A stretch of DNA of 32,282 bases from Candidatus Endomicrobiellum siamense (GCA_031268145.1 JAIRXS010000019.1:1-32282); one strand, 5' to 3'; positions 25,364 to 32,282 are shown, counted from the first letter of the stretch. Numbers and translations are program-made. The notes: a model not told the origin generated them from the letters alone.

Positions 25364-25741
25364 ATGAGTAAACTACAACTGACTGCCGTCAATGCGCTTC
25401 GTAAGCTGGGACAGGACATAAGCGATGCCCGCAAGCGTCGCAGAATACCTATGGCGTTGCTTGCCGAGCGTGCGGGGATTTTAGCCGCAACACTTTCCAA
25501 AATAGAAAAAGGCGTGCATACCGTATCAATAGGCGCTTACGCTTCGGTTCTATCATCTTTGGGTTTAACAGATAGGCTTCGTGACTTAGCAGATGCAAAT
25601 TACGATACGGTCGGCAGAATCCTTGAAGAAGAGAACCTTCCTAAGCGTATTCGTTTGAAGAAATCCAAAGTATCACCTTCAATGCCTCCAAGCCAACATC
25701 CTGGATTAAACATTCATTTAAGGAAATTCCATGCAAAGTAA
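25364..25741 (+). CDS. hipB: HipB-like antitoxin, Xre-family HTH regulator
   Basis: DNA-binding antitoxin and autorepressor partner of HipA. The 125-aa protein has a Cro/C1-type helix-turn-helix: LGQDISDARKRRRIPMALLA then ERAGILAATLSKIEKGVHTV, followed by YASVLSSLGL. A basic, flexible tail follows (KRIRLKKSKVSPSMPPSQH). ATG 25364 is preferred over an in-frame start at 25325 because the HTH then sits at the usual distance and TAGG precedes it. It overlaps hipA by 11 bases, the typical coupled antitoxin-toxin order. GC-rich codons unlike the surrounding chromosome indicate horizontal transfer. Confidence 0.88.
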   Translation: MSKLQLTAVNALRKLGQDISDARKRRRIPMALLAERAGILAATLSKIEKGVHTVSIGAYASVLSSLGLTDRLRDLADANYDTVGRILEEENLPKRIRLKKSKVSPSMPPSQHPGLNIHLRKFHAK

Positions 25742-26990
25742 CGAAGTGTTCGTTTACATATCGCTTGAAGGAAAGGATGTTCTTGTCGGAAAACTATGGT
25801 TTCATAACCGTAAAGGCAGGGAAAGCGCATCTTTTAAATATGACACTGATTGGTTAAGTAACCCTGAGAGATTTGCTCTTGAACCGGCTTTGCTGCTTAT
25901 GGAAGGTTCTTACCATACAAACGACAAACAGCTTTTGTTTGGTGCTATCGGCGATTCCGCGCCTGACCGCTGGGGCAGGGTGCTTATGCGCCGCGCAGAA
26001 TCTAAACGAGCGCTTGTCGTAAAAGAAACCGTAAGAACCTTAATGGAAAAAGATTACCTACTTGGAGTTAATGACGAAACCAGACAAGGCGCTTTGAGAT
26101 TTGCCGAAAACATAGGCAGTCCGTTTCTAAAGCCTTCTGATAAGAATTCAGTGCCGCCGTTGATAGAGCTTCCTAAGTTACTATCCGCCTCTGAAAAGTT
26201 TTTAAGTTCAAAAGAGAGCGCGGCGGACTTAAAGCTGCTTTTAGCGCCCGGCTCGTCTTTGGGCGGTGCAAGACCTAAAGCGTCCGTCCGAGATAAAGAC
26301 GGCTCATTAGCCATTGTAAAATTTCCCTGCAAAGACGACAATCTAAACATTGTCTTGTGGGAATCGGTTGCGTTGACACTTGCCAAAGCCGCAGGTATCA
26401 CAACGCCGCAGTGGCGAATTGAGACAATGCTTAAGAAATCTGTTCTCATAGGAAAGCGTTTTGACCGGACTGCCAAGACCAGAATACCGTTCCTATCATC
26501 TATGAGTATGCTCGGCGCGTCCGATAATGAAACACACAGTTATCTTGAAATCGCTTATGCTATCAGCCAGCACGGCTCACACCCTAATAAAGATTTGGCA
26601 GAGCTTTGGAAACGCATCGTCTTTAATGTGCTTATCTCAAACACCGATGACCACCTGCGTAACCACGGCTTTCTCTATGAACATCAGAAAGGCTGGAAGC
26701 TGTCGCCTGTTTATGACCTTAACCCGACACCGATAACAATCAAGCCAAGAATCCTATCAACAGCGATAGACTTTAATAACAACGAGGCGAGTCTAGACTT
26801 AGCGTTATCGGTCATAGAAGATTTCAGGCTTTCCAAGAAACAAGCGCAGGACATTATCAAAGATGTCGCCGGCGCGGTAACGAAATGGCGGAAAGTTGCC
26901 AAGCAAGTCGGTCTTAACGAAAGTGATATTGAAAAGATGTCTTCCGCATTTGAGCATAAGGATTTGGATACGGCTAAAAGGTTGATGTAG
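25731..26990 (+). CDS. hipA: HipA-like serine/threonine kinase toxin
   Basis: The 419-aa HipA-family kinase is full length and open. The N-terminal subdomain contains DVLVGKLWFHNRKGRESASF. The glycine-rich loop GSSLGGARPKA starts at residue 174, followed by the ATP-lysine strand SLAIVKFP. The catalytic motif NTDDHLRNHGF (304-314) has Arg where many HipA proteins have Lys, and the metal-binding aspartate is in SPVYDLNPT (D329). E. coli HipA phosphorylates GltX and causes persistence; the target here is unknown. Catalytic residues look intact, so the toxin is probably active. Overlaps hipB; its stop codon lies inside a structured element. Confidence 0.9.
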   Translation: MQSNEVFVYISLEGKDVLVGKLWFHNRKGRESASFKYDTDWLSNPERFALEPALLLMEGSYHTNDKQLLFGAIGDSAPDRWGRVLMRRAESKRALVVKETVRTLMEKDYLLGVNDETRQGALRFAENIGSPFLKPSDKNSVPPLIELPKLLSASEKFLSSKESAADLKLLLAPGSSLGGARPKASVRDKDGSLAIVKFPCKDDNLNIVLWESVALTLAKAAGITTPQWRIETMLKKSVLIGKRFDRTAKTRIPFLSSMSMLGASDNETHSYLEIAYAISQHGSHPNKDLAELWKRIVFNVLISNTDDHLRNHGFLYEHQKGWKLSPVYDLNPTPITIKPRILSTAIDFNNNEASLDLALSVIEDFRLSKKQAQDIIKDVAGAVTKWRKVAKQVGLNESDIEKMSSAFEHKDLDTAKRLM

Positions 26991-27050
26991 GTGAGTGTCC
27001 GAAAGAATCGGACAGTTAGCTGACGCGGGCAACCCCGTTCATATACCTAC
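26987..27050 (+). other. structured three-stem element at the hipA stop
   Basis: GTAGGT (26987-26992, containing the hipA TAG) pairs with ACCTAC (27045-27050). Inside are the hairpin GTCCGA/TCGGAC (26997-27002 and 27008-27013) and a second around ACGCGGG/CCCCGT. There is no T run, so it is not a standard terminator. It may stabilise the hipA mRNA end or be a recombination substrate. Confidence 0.4.
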
Positions 27051-27117
27051 TATACTATAATACTTATAGTTCTATCACACTTGCTTACTATACAGAACGG
27101 TTGCTATGGGACACCCT

Positions 27118-27146
27118 TTGACTTTTTCTTATGTTCTGTGTATAAT
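27118..27146 (+). promoter_or_regulatory. promoter of small RNA copy A
   Basis: TTGACT (27118-27123), exactly 17 bases, and TATAAT (27141-27146). No protein start follows; the next feature is a conserved hairpin 22 bases downstream. Confidence 0.75.
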
Positions 27147-27152
27147 CTATCT

Positions 27153-27229
27153 ATGAAAAGCGACGAGCGGAGACCATAAAGCCTTTCAGATTCGTTGAAA
27201 AGTGTTCTATAAATATCTACTCGTCTCCA
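27153..27229 (+). ncRNA. putative small RNA, copy A
   Basis: Predicted start is about seven bases after the -10 box. GGAGAC (27169-27174) pairs with GTCTCC (27223-27228). Inside are ATAAA, a hairpin TTTCA/TGAAA (27184-27188, 27196-27200) and GTTCTATAAATATC (27204-27217). An alternative pairing GACGAG/CTCGTC (27162-27167, 27220-27225) would exclude the outer stem, suggesting a switch or simply longer pairing potential. The same layout recurs at 31595-31680. Its last five bases (CTCCA) are the first bases of the island's right repeat, so its natural 3' end may have been replaced by integration. No T tract follows. Confidence 0.6.
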
Positions 27230-27263
27230 CTCAAAACGATTAACGCTGTTTCTTATATCAAAA
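27225..27263 (+). repeat. direct repeat copy 2 (att-like)
   Basis: CTCCACTCAAAACGATTAAC through TTCTT at 27225-27254 is identical to 24776-24805; ATATCAAAA follows in both. It closes the hipBA island. The remaining 27264-27360 is AT-rich leader with no clear promoter. Confidence 0.85.
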
Positions 27264-27360
27264 ATGTTTACAAAATCAGATGTTTTTAAGGGTTTATAAC
27301 TTCCTTCTGAAAAATAAACATTATTATATTAAAACATATACATTATAAAGATTATATAAA

Positions 27361-29028
27361 ATGTTTCGCTCAAGACTCTTTAGTTTAATTAAAAAATATC
27401 CCAAATTTTTCACTCCACAAAGAATTTTTAAGGATATGGCAGCAGGGTTTATAGTTGCCTTTATAGCCATACCGTTATCAATAGCGTTGGGAATAGCTTC
27501 AGGCGTTGGTCCAACAGAAGGACTCGTTACAGCTATTGTAGCTGGTTTTTTTGTTTCCTTGTTAGGTGGCAGTGATGTTCAAATAGGCGGTCCTACTGCA
27601 GCATTTGTAATTATAGTTTACAACATAATACAGCAGTATGGAACATCAGGTCTTTTGACCGCAACTGTAATAGCAGGGATTTTGCTTATTATTATGGGTA
27701 TACTTAAACTTGGGAACCTTGTAAAGTACTTTCCATATCCTATAATAACAGGATTTACTTCTGGTATAGCTGTAGTACTATTTTCAACTCAGATAAACGA
27801 ATTTTTAGGACTTCGTTTACAAAATATACCTTCGGAATTTATTCTTAAATGGGAAATATATTTTCAAAATTTACACCATACTAACATTACTACGCTTTTG
27901 ATAGGTTTATCTGCGATATACATTATTAACTTTTTGCCAAAAAAATTAAAAAAATTCCCCACACCTCTTTTTGCCATAATTATTTTAACGATCATTGCGA
28001 CATATTTTAATTTGAATATTGAAACGGTGGGCTCTACATTTGCTAATCTAGGCAAGCAAAGCCTTTTTAAATTTCAAATGCCTTCAACAAGCTTACAAAC
28101 CATTATGAATCTTATACCGCCAGCAATAACAATCGCTTTGCTTGCAGGGCTTGAATCTCTACTTTCCGCAGTTGTGGCAGACGAAAAAATTTTAAAAAAG
28201 CATGCCTCTAATACCGAGCTTATAGCGCAGGGTATAGCAAATTTTGCATCTTCAATAGTAGGCGGAATTCCTGCAACAGGCGCTATTGTCAGAACAAGTG
28301 CCAATATCAATAGCGGAGCCAAAACTCCTATTTCAGGCATAACCGCTTCGCTGTTTATTCTCCTAATATCTCTTTTATGTATGGACCATTTAAAACTTAT
28401 ACCAAGTACCGTTCTTGCGGCAATACTTTTTGGCGTGGCATTTAGAATGTTTGACTTTAAGGCTTTTAAAGATATTCTTAAAGCACCAAAAAGCGACACC
28501 ATGATTTTTATGACCACATTTTTATTGACTGTGTTTATAGATTTAATATACGCTATACAAATAGGCATGTTGTTTGCAGCGATATCTTTTATAAAAAGAA
28601 TGTCAGACACTACTGATATTTACTCTTTAGAGGCGAAACATTTAAAAGGTTTAAATAGCAATGATATTGACTTAATAAAGTCGCTTAAAGGAATTTCTAT
28701 CTTTGAAATCAGTGGCCCTTTCTTTTTTGGCACAACAGCAACGATACTTGAATTTATAAATAACAATAAAAATGATAAGGCTATGATACTGTTAATGAGT
28801 AAAGTTCCGACAATAGATTCTTCAGGTTATTATGCCCTTTTAAAAATACATAGAAAATGTATTGACACAAACACAAAGTTATTTTTATGCCAAATACAAA
28901 GACAGCCACTTAAAATGCTTAAAAAGTATGGTTTCATAGAAATTTTAGGGCGTAAAAACTTTGCTATCACTTTACATTCGGCAATTATTAAAGCACAAAA
29001 GTATACACAAGAAAACAACATTTTGTAA
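27361..29028 (+). CDS. SulP-family anion transporter with STAS domain
   Basis: Inner-membrane transporter for sulfate, bicarbonate or another anion; the substrate cannot be read from sequence. The 555 aa match the family's normal length. Membrane core: DMAAGFIVAFIAIPLSIALG, then GGSDVQIGGPTAAFVIIVYN (the sulfate-transporter signature region) and GIPATGAIVRTSANINSGAKTP, with about 12-14 helices. The C-terminal STAS domain, from about residue 445, is IFEISGPFFFGTTATILEFI and PTIDSSGYYALLKIHRKC. The start at 27361 has no visible Shine-Dalgarno; the next Met, M26, would cut into the first helix, so the first ATG is kept. Confidence 0.92.
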   Translation: MFRSRLFSLIKKYPKFFTPQRIFKDMAAGFIVAFIAIPLSIALGIASGVGPTEGLVTAIVAGFFVSLLGGSDVQIGGPTAAFVIIVYNIIQQYGTSGLLTATVIAGILLIIMGILKLGNLVKYFPYPIITGFTSGIAVVLFSTQINEFLGLRLQNIPSEFILKWEIYFQNLHHTNITTLLIGLSAIYIINFLPKKLKKFPTPLFAIIILTIIATYFNLNIETVGSTFANLGKQSLFKFQMPSTSLQTIMNLIPPAITIALLAGLESLLSAVVADEKILKKHASNTELIAQGIANFASSIVGGIPATGAIVRTSANINSGAKTPISGITASLFILLISLLCMDHLKLIPSTVLAAILFGVAFRMFDFKAFKDILKAPKSDTMIFMTTFLLTVFIDLIYAIQIGMLFAAISFIKRMSDTTDIYSLEAKHLKGLNSNDIDLIKSLKGISIFEISGPFFFGTTATILEFINNNKNDKAMILLMSKVPTIDSSGYYALLKIHRKCIDTNTKLFLCQIQRQPLKMLKKYGFIEILGRKNFAITLHSAIIKAQKYTQENNIL

Positions 29029-29065
29029 CAGTCAAAATGATAGATAGCGGCTATGTAAAGTTTCT

Positions 29066-29798
29066 TTTCGCGGCGGTTTCCCTGAAGCAGTCCAGCTAAA
29101 AACCCAAAAAGCAGCGAAAGAATGGCACAAAGATTATACTGACCCCTTATTAAAAAAGGATTTGAAGGACGTCGCCCATATCAACAGACAAGCTGCCCTT
29201 AAAGAACTTATCAAAATTCTTGCCTCTTGGTCTGGTAAATTTATGGATATAACGCATATTTGCAGTATGCTGAGTTTATCAAAACCAACGGTCGTTTCCT
29301 ACACAAACGCACTGGAAGCTCTTTTCCTTTTTGATAGGGTTGCGCCTTGGATAGATAAAACTGATTATGACCGCGTAAGGACGCAGCTATAAAATTTATG
29401 CCGCGGACACAGGAATAATGACCTCTATACTGGGCTGGCAACAGGAAGAGGTTTTTTTAAACGTTGACCGTTCTGGCAAACTTATGGAATCTTTTGTTTA
29501 CCAACAATTATCAGCACAAGTAGATTTGGACAGTCAATGCAGTCTTTATCAATAAAGAGACCGCGAAAAACGTGAAATTGACTTTATAATAGAACGAGAA
29601 GGTGGAGCCTTGCTCGGCATTGAAGTAAAGGCCGGACAAAATGTTTCTAAGGACGATTTCAAACATCTAGTATGGTTTAGGGGTAATCTGGTTAAAAATA
29701 GAAAATCATACCTGGCATTTGTGTTATATTCTGGGGAAGAGACTCTATCCTTTGGCAATAATTTGCTTGCTGTTCCCATTGCAGAGTTATGGTCGTAA
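29066..29798 (+). pseudogene. broken AAA ATPase with DUF4143 domain
   Basis: Only the middle and C-terminal parts survive: FRGGFPEAVQ, then DPLLKKDLKDVAHINRQ and MLSLSKPTVVSYTNALEALF. After a frameshift near 29380 it continues KIYAADTGIMTSILGWQQEE, then REIDFIIEREGG and LLGIEVKAGQNVSKDDFKHL, ending at TAA 29796-29798. An in-frame TAA (29553-29555) falls where the family has Tyr in YxYRDRD. The ATPase part with Walker motifs is absent. It belongs to the same broad family as the intact gene at 30008 but to a different subgroup. Confidence 0.85.
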
Positions 29799-29902
29799 AA
29801 TTGCAAGGATATGTGAAAATAAGCCAAACTAAATTGTTGCTAATACGATATATGCAGACAATATTCACATAAATTTAAGCCTAATATGTGTTTTATGTAA
29901 CA

Positions 29903-29954
29903 AAAAGTCAAGCCAATAAAATGTTGTATATAACATGAAGATGGCTTGACTTTT
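29903..29954. repeat. 13-bp perfect inverted repeat before the ATPase gene
   Basis: AAAAGTCAAGCCA (29903-29915) and TGGCTTGACTTTT (29942-29954) pair perfectly, and the loop contains a nested ATGTT/AACAT. T-rich DNA follows on the right and A-rich DNA precedes on the left, so it may terminate transcription in both directions. The 12-mer TTGTATATAACA occurs in the loop (29924-29935) and again at 29964-29975, close to the start of the next gene. Confidence 0.75.
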
Positions 29955-30007
29955 GTTGTTTGTTTGTATATAACAAATAGGTAATTTAAAATTTAGAGGT
30001 TAAAAAA

Positions 30008-31321
30008 ATGCAAAGATTTGCTTTTGAAAAGTTGATTTCTTGGAAAAATAATCCAAACAGAATGCCCTTGATTGTAGATGGTGCACGTCAAGTTGGCAAA
30101 ACTTGGCTGATGAAAAAATTTGGAAAAACGCAATATGAAAACACTGTATACGTAAATTTTGATGTTGAACCGTCTGCAAAAGTTTTTTTTGCAAGCGACT
30201 TAAAACCAGCAAGCATTATTCGTTCTTTGGAATATAAAGCGGGTTTTAAAATTATACCCCAGAAAACGCTAATTATGTTTGATGAAATACAAGAATGCAA
30301 CCGTGCGCTAGGATCTCTTAAATATTTTTGTGAGGACGCGCCTCAATATCACATTATTTCTGCTGGTAGTCTTTTGGGTGTAGCTATGCACGATGGAGAT
30401 TCCTTCCCGGTAGGCAAAGTTGATAGGATTGAACTTTTTCCCTTGAACTTTGCAGAATTCTTGCTTGCTGTAGGAGAAACACGTTACCAACGAATGCTTG
30501 ATGACAAAGCGTTTAACAAATTTGAAATTATAGATAAAGATTTAACCGCTCTTTTAAAGCAATATTATTTTGTGGGAGGTATGCCGCGCGCTGTTAAGAT
30601 TTTTATTGAAACAAAAGATTATGAGAAAGTTCGAGAAACACAAAGAACAATTTTGCGTGATTACGAGAGTGATTTTTCAAAACATATTGATGTGCCGTCT
30701 ATTCCCAAAGTTGGAATGATTTGGGATTCCTTACCTAGTCAGTTGGCAAAAGAAAACAAGCAATTTGTTTATAGCGATATGAAAAAAGGAGCAAGAGCAA
30801 AAGAGTTTGAAAGAGCACTTTATTGGCTACAAAAAGTTGGTTTAATATATAAAGTTAACCGTATTCAAACACCATCTTTGCCCTTGGATTCTTATGGTAA
30901 AGAACAATTTAAACTTTATATGTTAGATGTAGGTTTATTTTCGGCGAAATCTGGGTTAGCTTTGCAAACACTTGCCGAGCCAGACCCTGTGGTTTTTAAC
31001 CAATTTAAGGGTGCTCTCACTGAACAATTTGTTTTACAGGAATTAAAATCTTGTCCTTTTGATAGCAGAATTTTTTATTGGGCAAACGATAAAAGCAAGG
31101 GCACAGCAGAAGTTGATTTTTTATTTCAATATAATGGTACCATTATACCTCTAGAAGTTAAGGCAGAACGCAATTTGCAAGCAAAAAGTTTACAGGCTTA
31201 TATAAAATATTTTGCACCAAAATACGCTATCAGAACATCTCTTGGACACTACGGCAAACACGGTGGGATTTGGGATATACCGCTGTATTTAATAAAAAAC
31301 TTTTCAAGTATTATTTTATAA
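30008..31321 (+). CDS. AAA ATPase with DUF4143 (AAA_14/DUF4143 family)
   Basis: The 437-aa product is intact. The ATPase part has Walker A VDGARQVGKTWLMKKFG (near residues 23-39), Walker B LIMFDEIQECNRALGSLKYF and sensor IISAGSLLGV. ELFPLNFAEFLLAVGE and YYFVGGMPRAVKIFIE are typical of the family. The C-terminal DUF4143 region ends in a nuclease-like signature, AEVDFLFQYNG then IIPLEVKAE, resembling the PD-(D/E)XK D..ExK arrangement. Cellular role unknown; such genes are abundant and variable in gut and host-associated bacteria. The ribosome site is TTAGAGG, eight bases before ATG. TTGTATATAACA motifs upstream may regulate it. Confidence 0.9.
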   Translation: MQRFAFEKLISWKNNPNRMPLIVDGARQVGKTWLMKKFGKTQYENTVYVNFDVEPSAKVFFASDLKPASIIRSLEYKAGFKIIPQKTLIMFDEIQECNRALGSLKYFCEDAPQYHIISAGSLLGVAMHDGDSFPVGKVDRIELFPLNFAEFLLAVGETRYQRMLDDKAFNKFEIIDKDLTALLKQYYFVGGMPRAVKIFIETKDYEKVRETQRTILRDYESDFSKHIDVPSIPKVGMIWDSLPSQLAKENKQFVYSDMKKGARAKEFERALYWLQKVGLIYKVNRIQTPSLPLDSYGKEQFKLYMLDVGLFSAKSGLALQTLAEPDPVVFNQFKGALTEQFVLQELKSCPFDSRIFYWANDKSKGTAEVDFLFQYNGTIIPLEVKAERNLQAKSLQAYIKYFAPKYAIRTSLGHYGKHGGIWDIPLYLIKNFSSIIL

Positions 31322-31559
31322 AAATTGTTTTTCTGCTCTGATCTAATGCGTATCCTTTTTGTGAATTTTTTGACAAAGTAAGACAAAAAAAAGCAAAAGG
31401 TTGTCGTGTGAGATATCATTAAGGTTTTTAGAAAGATACTCTTATCCTTTTGATCAAAAAAGTTCGCACCATTTGCCAGTAAGGACGTTGCTAAAACACT
31501 ATGATATAAATTCTACAAAAATTTACAGAAGGAAAAGAACAACAAACTTTAATTAGATT
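31322..31559. other. intergenic, no gene recognised
   Basis: AT-rich DNA after the ATPase gene. I see no open frame with a start, no tRNA and no convincing terminator. It may be decayed sequence. Confidence 0.6.
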
Positions 31560-31588
31560 TTGCATTGTCCTGGTATTTTATGTATAAT
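31560..31588 (+). promoter_or_regulatory. promoter of small RNA copy B
   Basis: TTGCAT (31560-31565), exactly 17 bases, and TATAAT (31583-31588). As in copy A, GGAGAC begins 22 bases after the -10 box. Confidence 0.7.
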
Positions 31589-31594
31589 TGCTGA

Positions 31595-31680
31595 ATAAAT
31601 GGGTTAGTTTGGAGACAATAAATGCAGTTACTGCGAGGTTCTATAAATATCGATTTGTTTCCATTTTGTTTTTAATTTTA
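31595..31680 (+). ncRNA. putative small RNA, copy B
   Basis: TGGAGACAA (31610-31618) pairs with TTGTTTCCA (31655-31663), one G-U included. Inside are ATAAA, a perfect hairpin GCAG/CTGC with loop TTA (31624-31634) and GTTCTATAAATATC (31638-31651), identical to copy A. TTTTGTTTTT follows the closing stem at 31664-31673, as in an intrinsic terminator, giving a transcript of roughly 80 nt. No reading frame with a ribosome site is present. Family unknown to me. The following 31681-31781 shows nothing clear except AT-rich DNA before the tRNA. Confidence 0.65.
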
Positions 31681-31781
31681 TATCTTTACATTTCTCCTTC
31701 TGCTCCTGGTACAAAAAAGTTTAGTAGTAAAATGTAATGCAAGATATTTTTAGAAAAGAAAACTATTTATAAAGTTACAGT

Positions 31782-31868
31782 GGAGAGATGGCCGAGTGGT
31801 TTAAGGCGCAGTCCTGGAAAGACTGTTTACTCGAAAGGGTAACTAGGGTTCAAATCCCTATCTCTCCG
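31782..31868 (+). tRNA. tRNA-Ser(GGA)
   Basis: Acceptor GGAGAGA pairs with TCTCTCC, discriminator G at 31868. The anticodon stem CAGTC/GACTG holds CTGGAAA with anticodon GGA at 31816-31818. The long variable arm TTACTCGAAAGGGTAA and T-arm TAGGGTTCAAATCCCTA complete a class II tRNA of 87 nt reading UCC/UCU. Its 3' end is duplicated at 32051-32075. Confidence 0.97.
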
Positions 31869-32075
31869 TATGATGAAAGTTGGTAAATGAAGATATAGGG
31901 TAGCTCTTTGATTTACAAGTGAGTAGCAAAGCCAACGATTTGGCTTTGCGCTGGGATTTGAAGCTCGGAGCGAAGTTTTTGTTTGAGCAAAGCGAAAGGC
32001 AAAAACCGCGAGAGCCGGCCTGGAGGAAAATTCCGTCAGGAATTTTACCGTAGGGAAATCCCTATCTCTCCGTAT
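31852..32075. repeat. tRNA-Ser 3'-end direct repeats around a structured insert
   Basis: AAATCCCTATCTCTCCGTAT occurs at 31852-31871 (tRNA T-arm and acceptor end) and at 32056-32075. The second copy is preceded by TAGGG, as in the tRNA but lacking three T-loop bases. Flanks resemble each other for a further 25 bases or so (ATGAAAGTTGGTAAAT versus ATTAAAGTTAATAGAT). The unit between is GC-richer and full of hairpins: CAAAGCCAA/TTGGCTTTG, GTTTTTG/CAAAAAC closed by GCTC/GAGC, and AAAATTCC/GGAATTTT. No gene fits inside. Confidence 0.75.
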
Positions 32076-32139
32076 ATTAAAGTTAATAGATAAAAATGAT
32101 ATTGCAGGCTAGGCTTTAACTTCACATAGGAGGTAGCTA

Positions 32140-32265
32140 ATGTCAAATTGTTTTAGTCTTTTTAAAGCTTTTAAGGTACACCTTTTTAGTCTTGTCTTGT
32201 CTTGTCTTGTCTTGTCTTGTCTTGTCTTGTCTTGTCTTGTCTTGTCTTGTCTTGTCTTGTCTTAA
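32140..32265 (+). CDS. phase-variable ORF, out of frame (41-aa product as read)
   Basis: A strong ribosome site (AGGAGGtagctaATG) starts a frame MSNCFSLFKAFKVHLFS that runs into the CTTGT tract and is read as repeated LVLSC. The result is a hydrophobic stretch like the core of a signal peptide or membrane helix, and a TAA at 32263-32265 ends it. With one unit fewer (or two more), the frame continues open through LTPNPLL to the window end. So this looks like the beginning of a longer envelope-protein gene that is OFF at 14 units. The body of the gene is outside the window, and its function cannot be inferred beyond likely surface or membrane location. Confidence 0.6.
   Translation: MSNCFSLFKAFKVHLFSLVLSCLVLSCLVLSCLVLSCLVLS
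32191..32260 (+). repeat. pentanucleotide tandem repeat (CTTGT)14
   Basis: Fourteen perfect CTTGT units, with a partial GT before and CTT after. A five-base unit shifts the reading frame at each gain or loss, the classic substrate for slipped-strand phase variation. Confidence 0.97.
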
Positions 32266-32282
32266 CTCCTAATCCCCTTCTT

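Noticed and set aside
26987-27050. Hammerhead or similar self-cleaving ribozyme
   Set aside because: The three-way layout is suggestive, but the CUGANGA and GAAA core elements are not in the required places.
28074-28610. Minus-strand 178-codon frame inside the SulP transporter
   Set aside because: Antisense shadow of a well-supported membrane protein; no start context or family features.
29903-29954. Single CRISPR repeat or IS end
   Set aside because: Only one copy is present, with no spacer array, transposase or target duplication recognised nearby.
32191-32260. CRISPR array
   Set aside because: The 5-base units are contiguous with no spacers; this is a simple tandem repeat.

Overview
The window is a stretch of an AT-rich bacterial chromosome. 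LPS heptose synthesis (a RfaE2-type adenylyltransferase) and a small outer-membrane beta-barrel mark it as Gram-negative. Formyl-Met initiation genes, Rho and ordinary bacterial -35/-10 promoters are present. Low G+C, several decayed genes and insertion-sequence remnants, and this gene mix suggest an Elusimicrobiota/Endomicrobium-type termite-gut symbiont. That assignment is an inference from general resemblance, not proven by the sequence.

Layout. Bases 1-24500 are compact housekeeping DNA. dnaE and serS are followed by a shared terminator. Facing them on the minus strand are a 39-residue histone-H1-like peptide, an unknown multi-pass membrane protein and folD. Next come tRNA-Ser(GCU) and a promoter driving an rpsP-khpA-rimM-trmD-(two secreted paralogues)-rplS-rnhB-yraN operon. 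After it lie a TPR membrane protein, an outer-membrane protein, rfaE2, thiD2, a wrecked AlbA_2/RecG-like gene and thiC. proB, def-fmt, trxA-trxB-polA, coaE and rho complete this part. Overlapping stop/start codons (ATGA, GTGA) are frequent.

Bases 24500-32282 are accessory. A roughly 2.45-kb GC-richer island (decayed transposase, hipB-hipA) lies between 30-bp perfect direct repeats, the first of which begins inside the 3' end of tRNA-Ala(GGC). After it come a SulP-type anion transporter, a broken and then an intact DUF4143-type AAA ATPase, and tRNA-Ser(GGA). The 3' end of tRNA-Ser is duplicated about 200 bp downstream across a highly structured insert. The window ends in a short gene with a strong Shine-Dalgarno and 14 CTTGT units inside its coding sequence, a likely phase-variable locus that is out of frame here.

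The most novel signal is a pair of apparently homologous small RNA genes (about 27153-27229 and 31595-31680). Each has a 17-bp-spaced sigma-70-type promoter, exactly 22 nt between the -10 box and GGAGAC, the same conserved internal motif, an inner hairpin of different sequence at the same place, and a closing stem. They match no RNA family I recognise.
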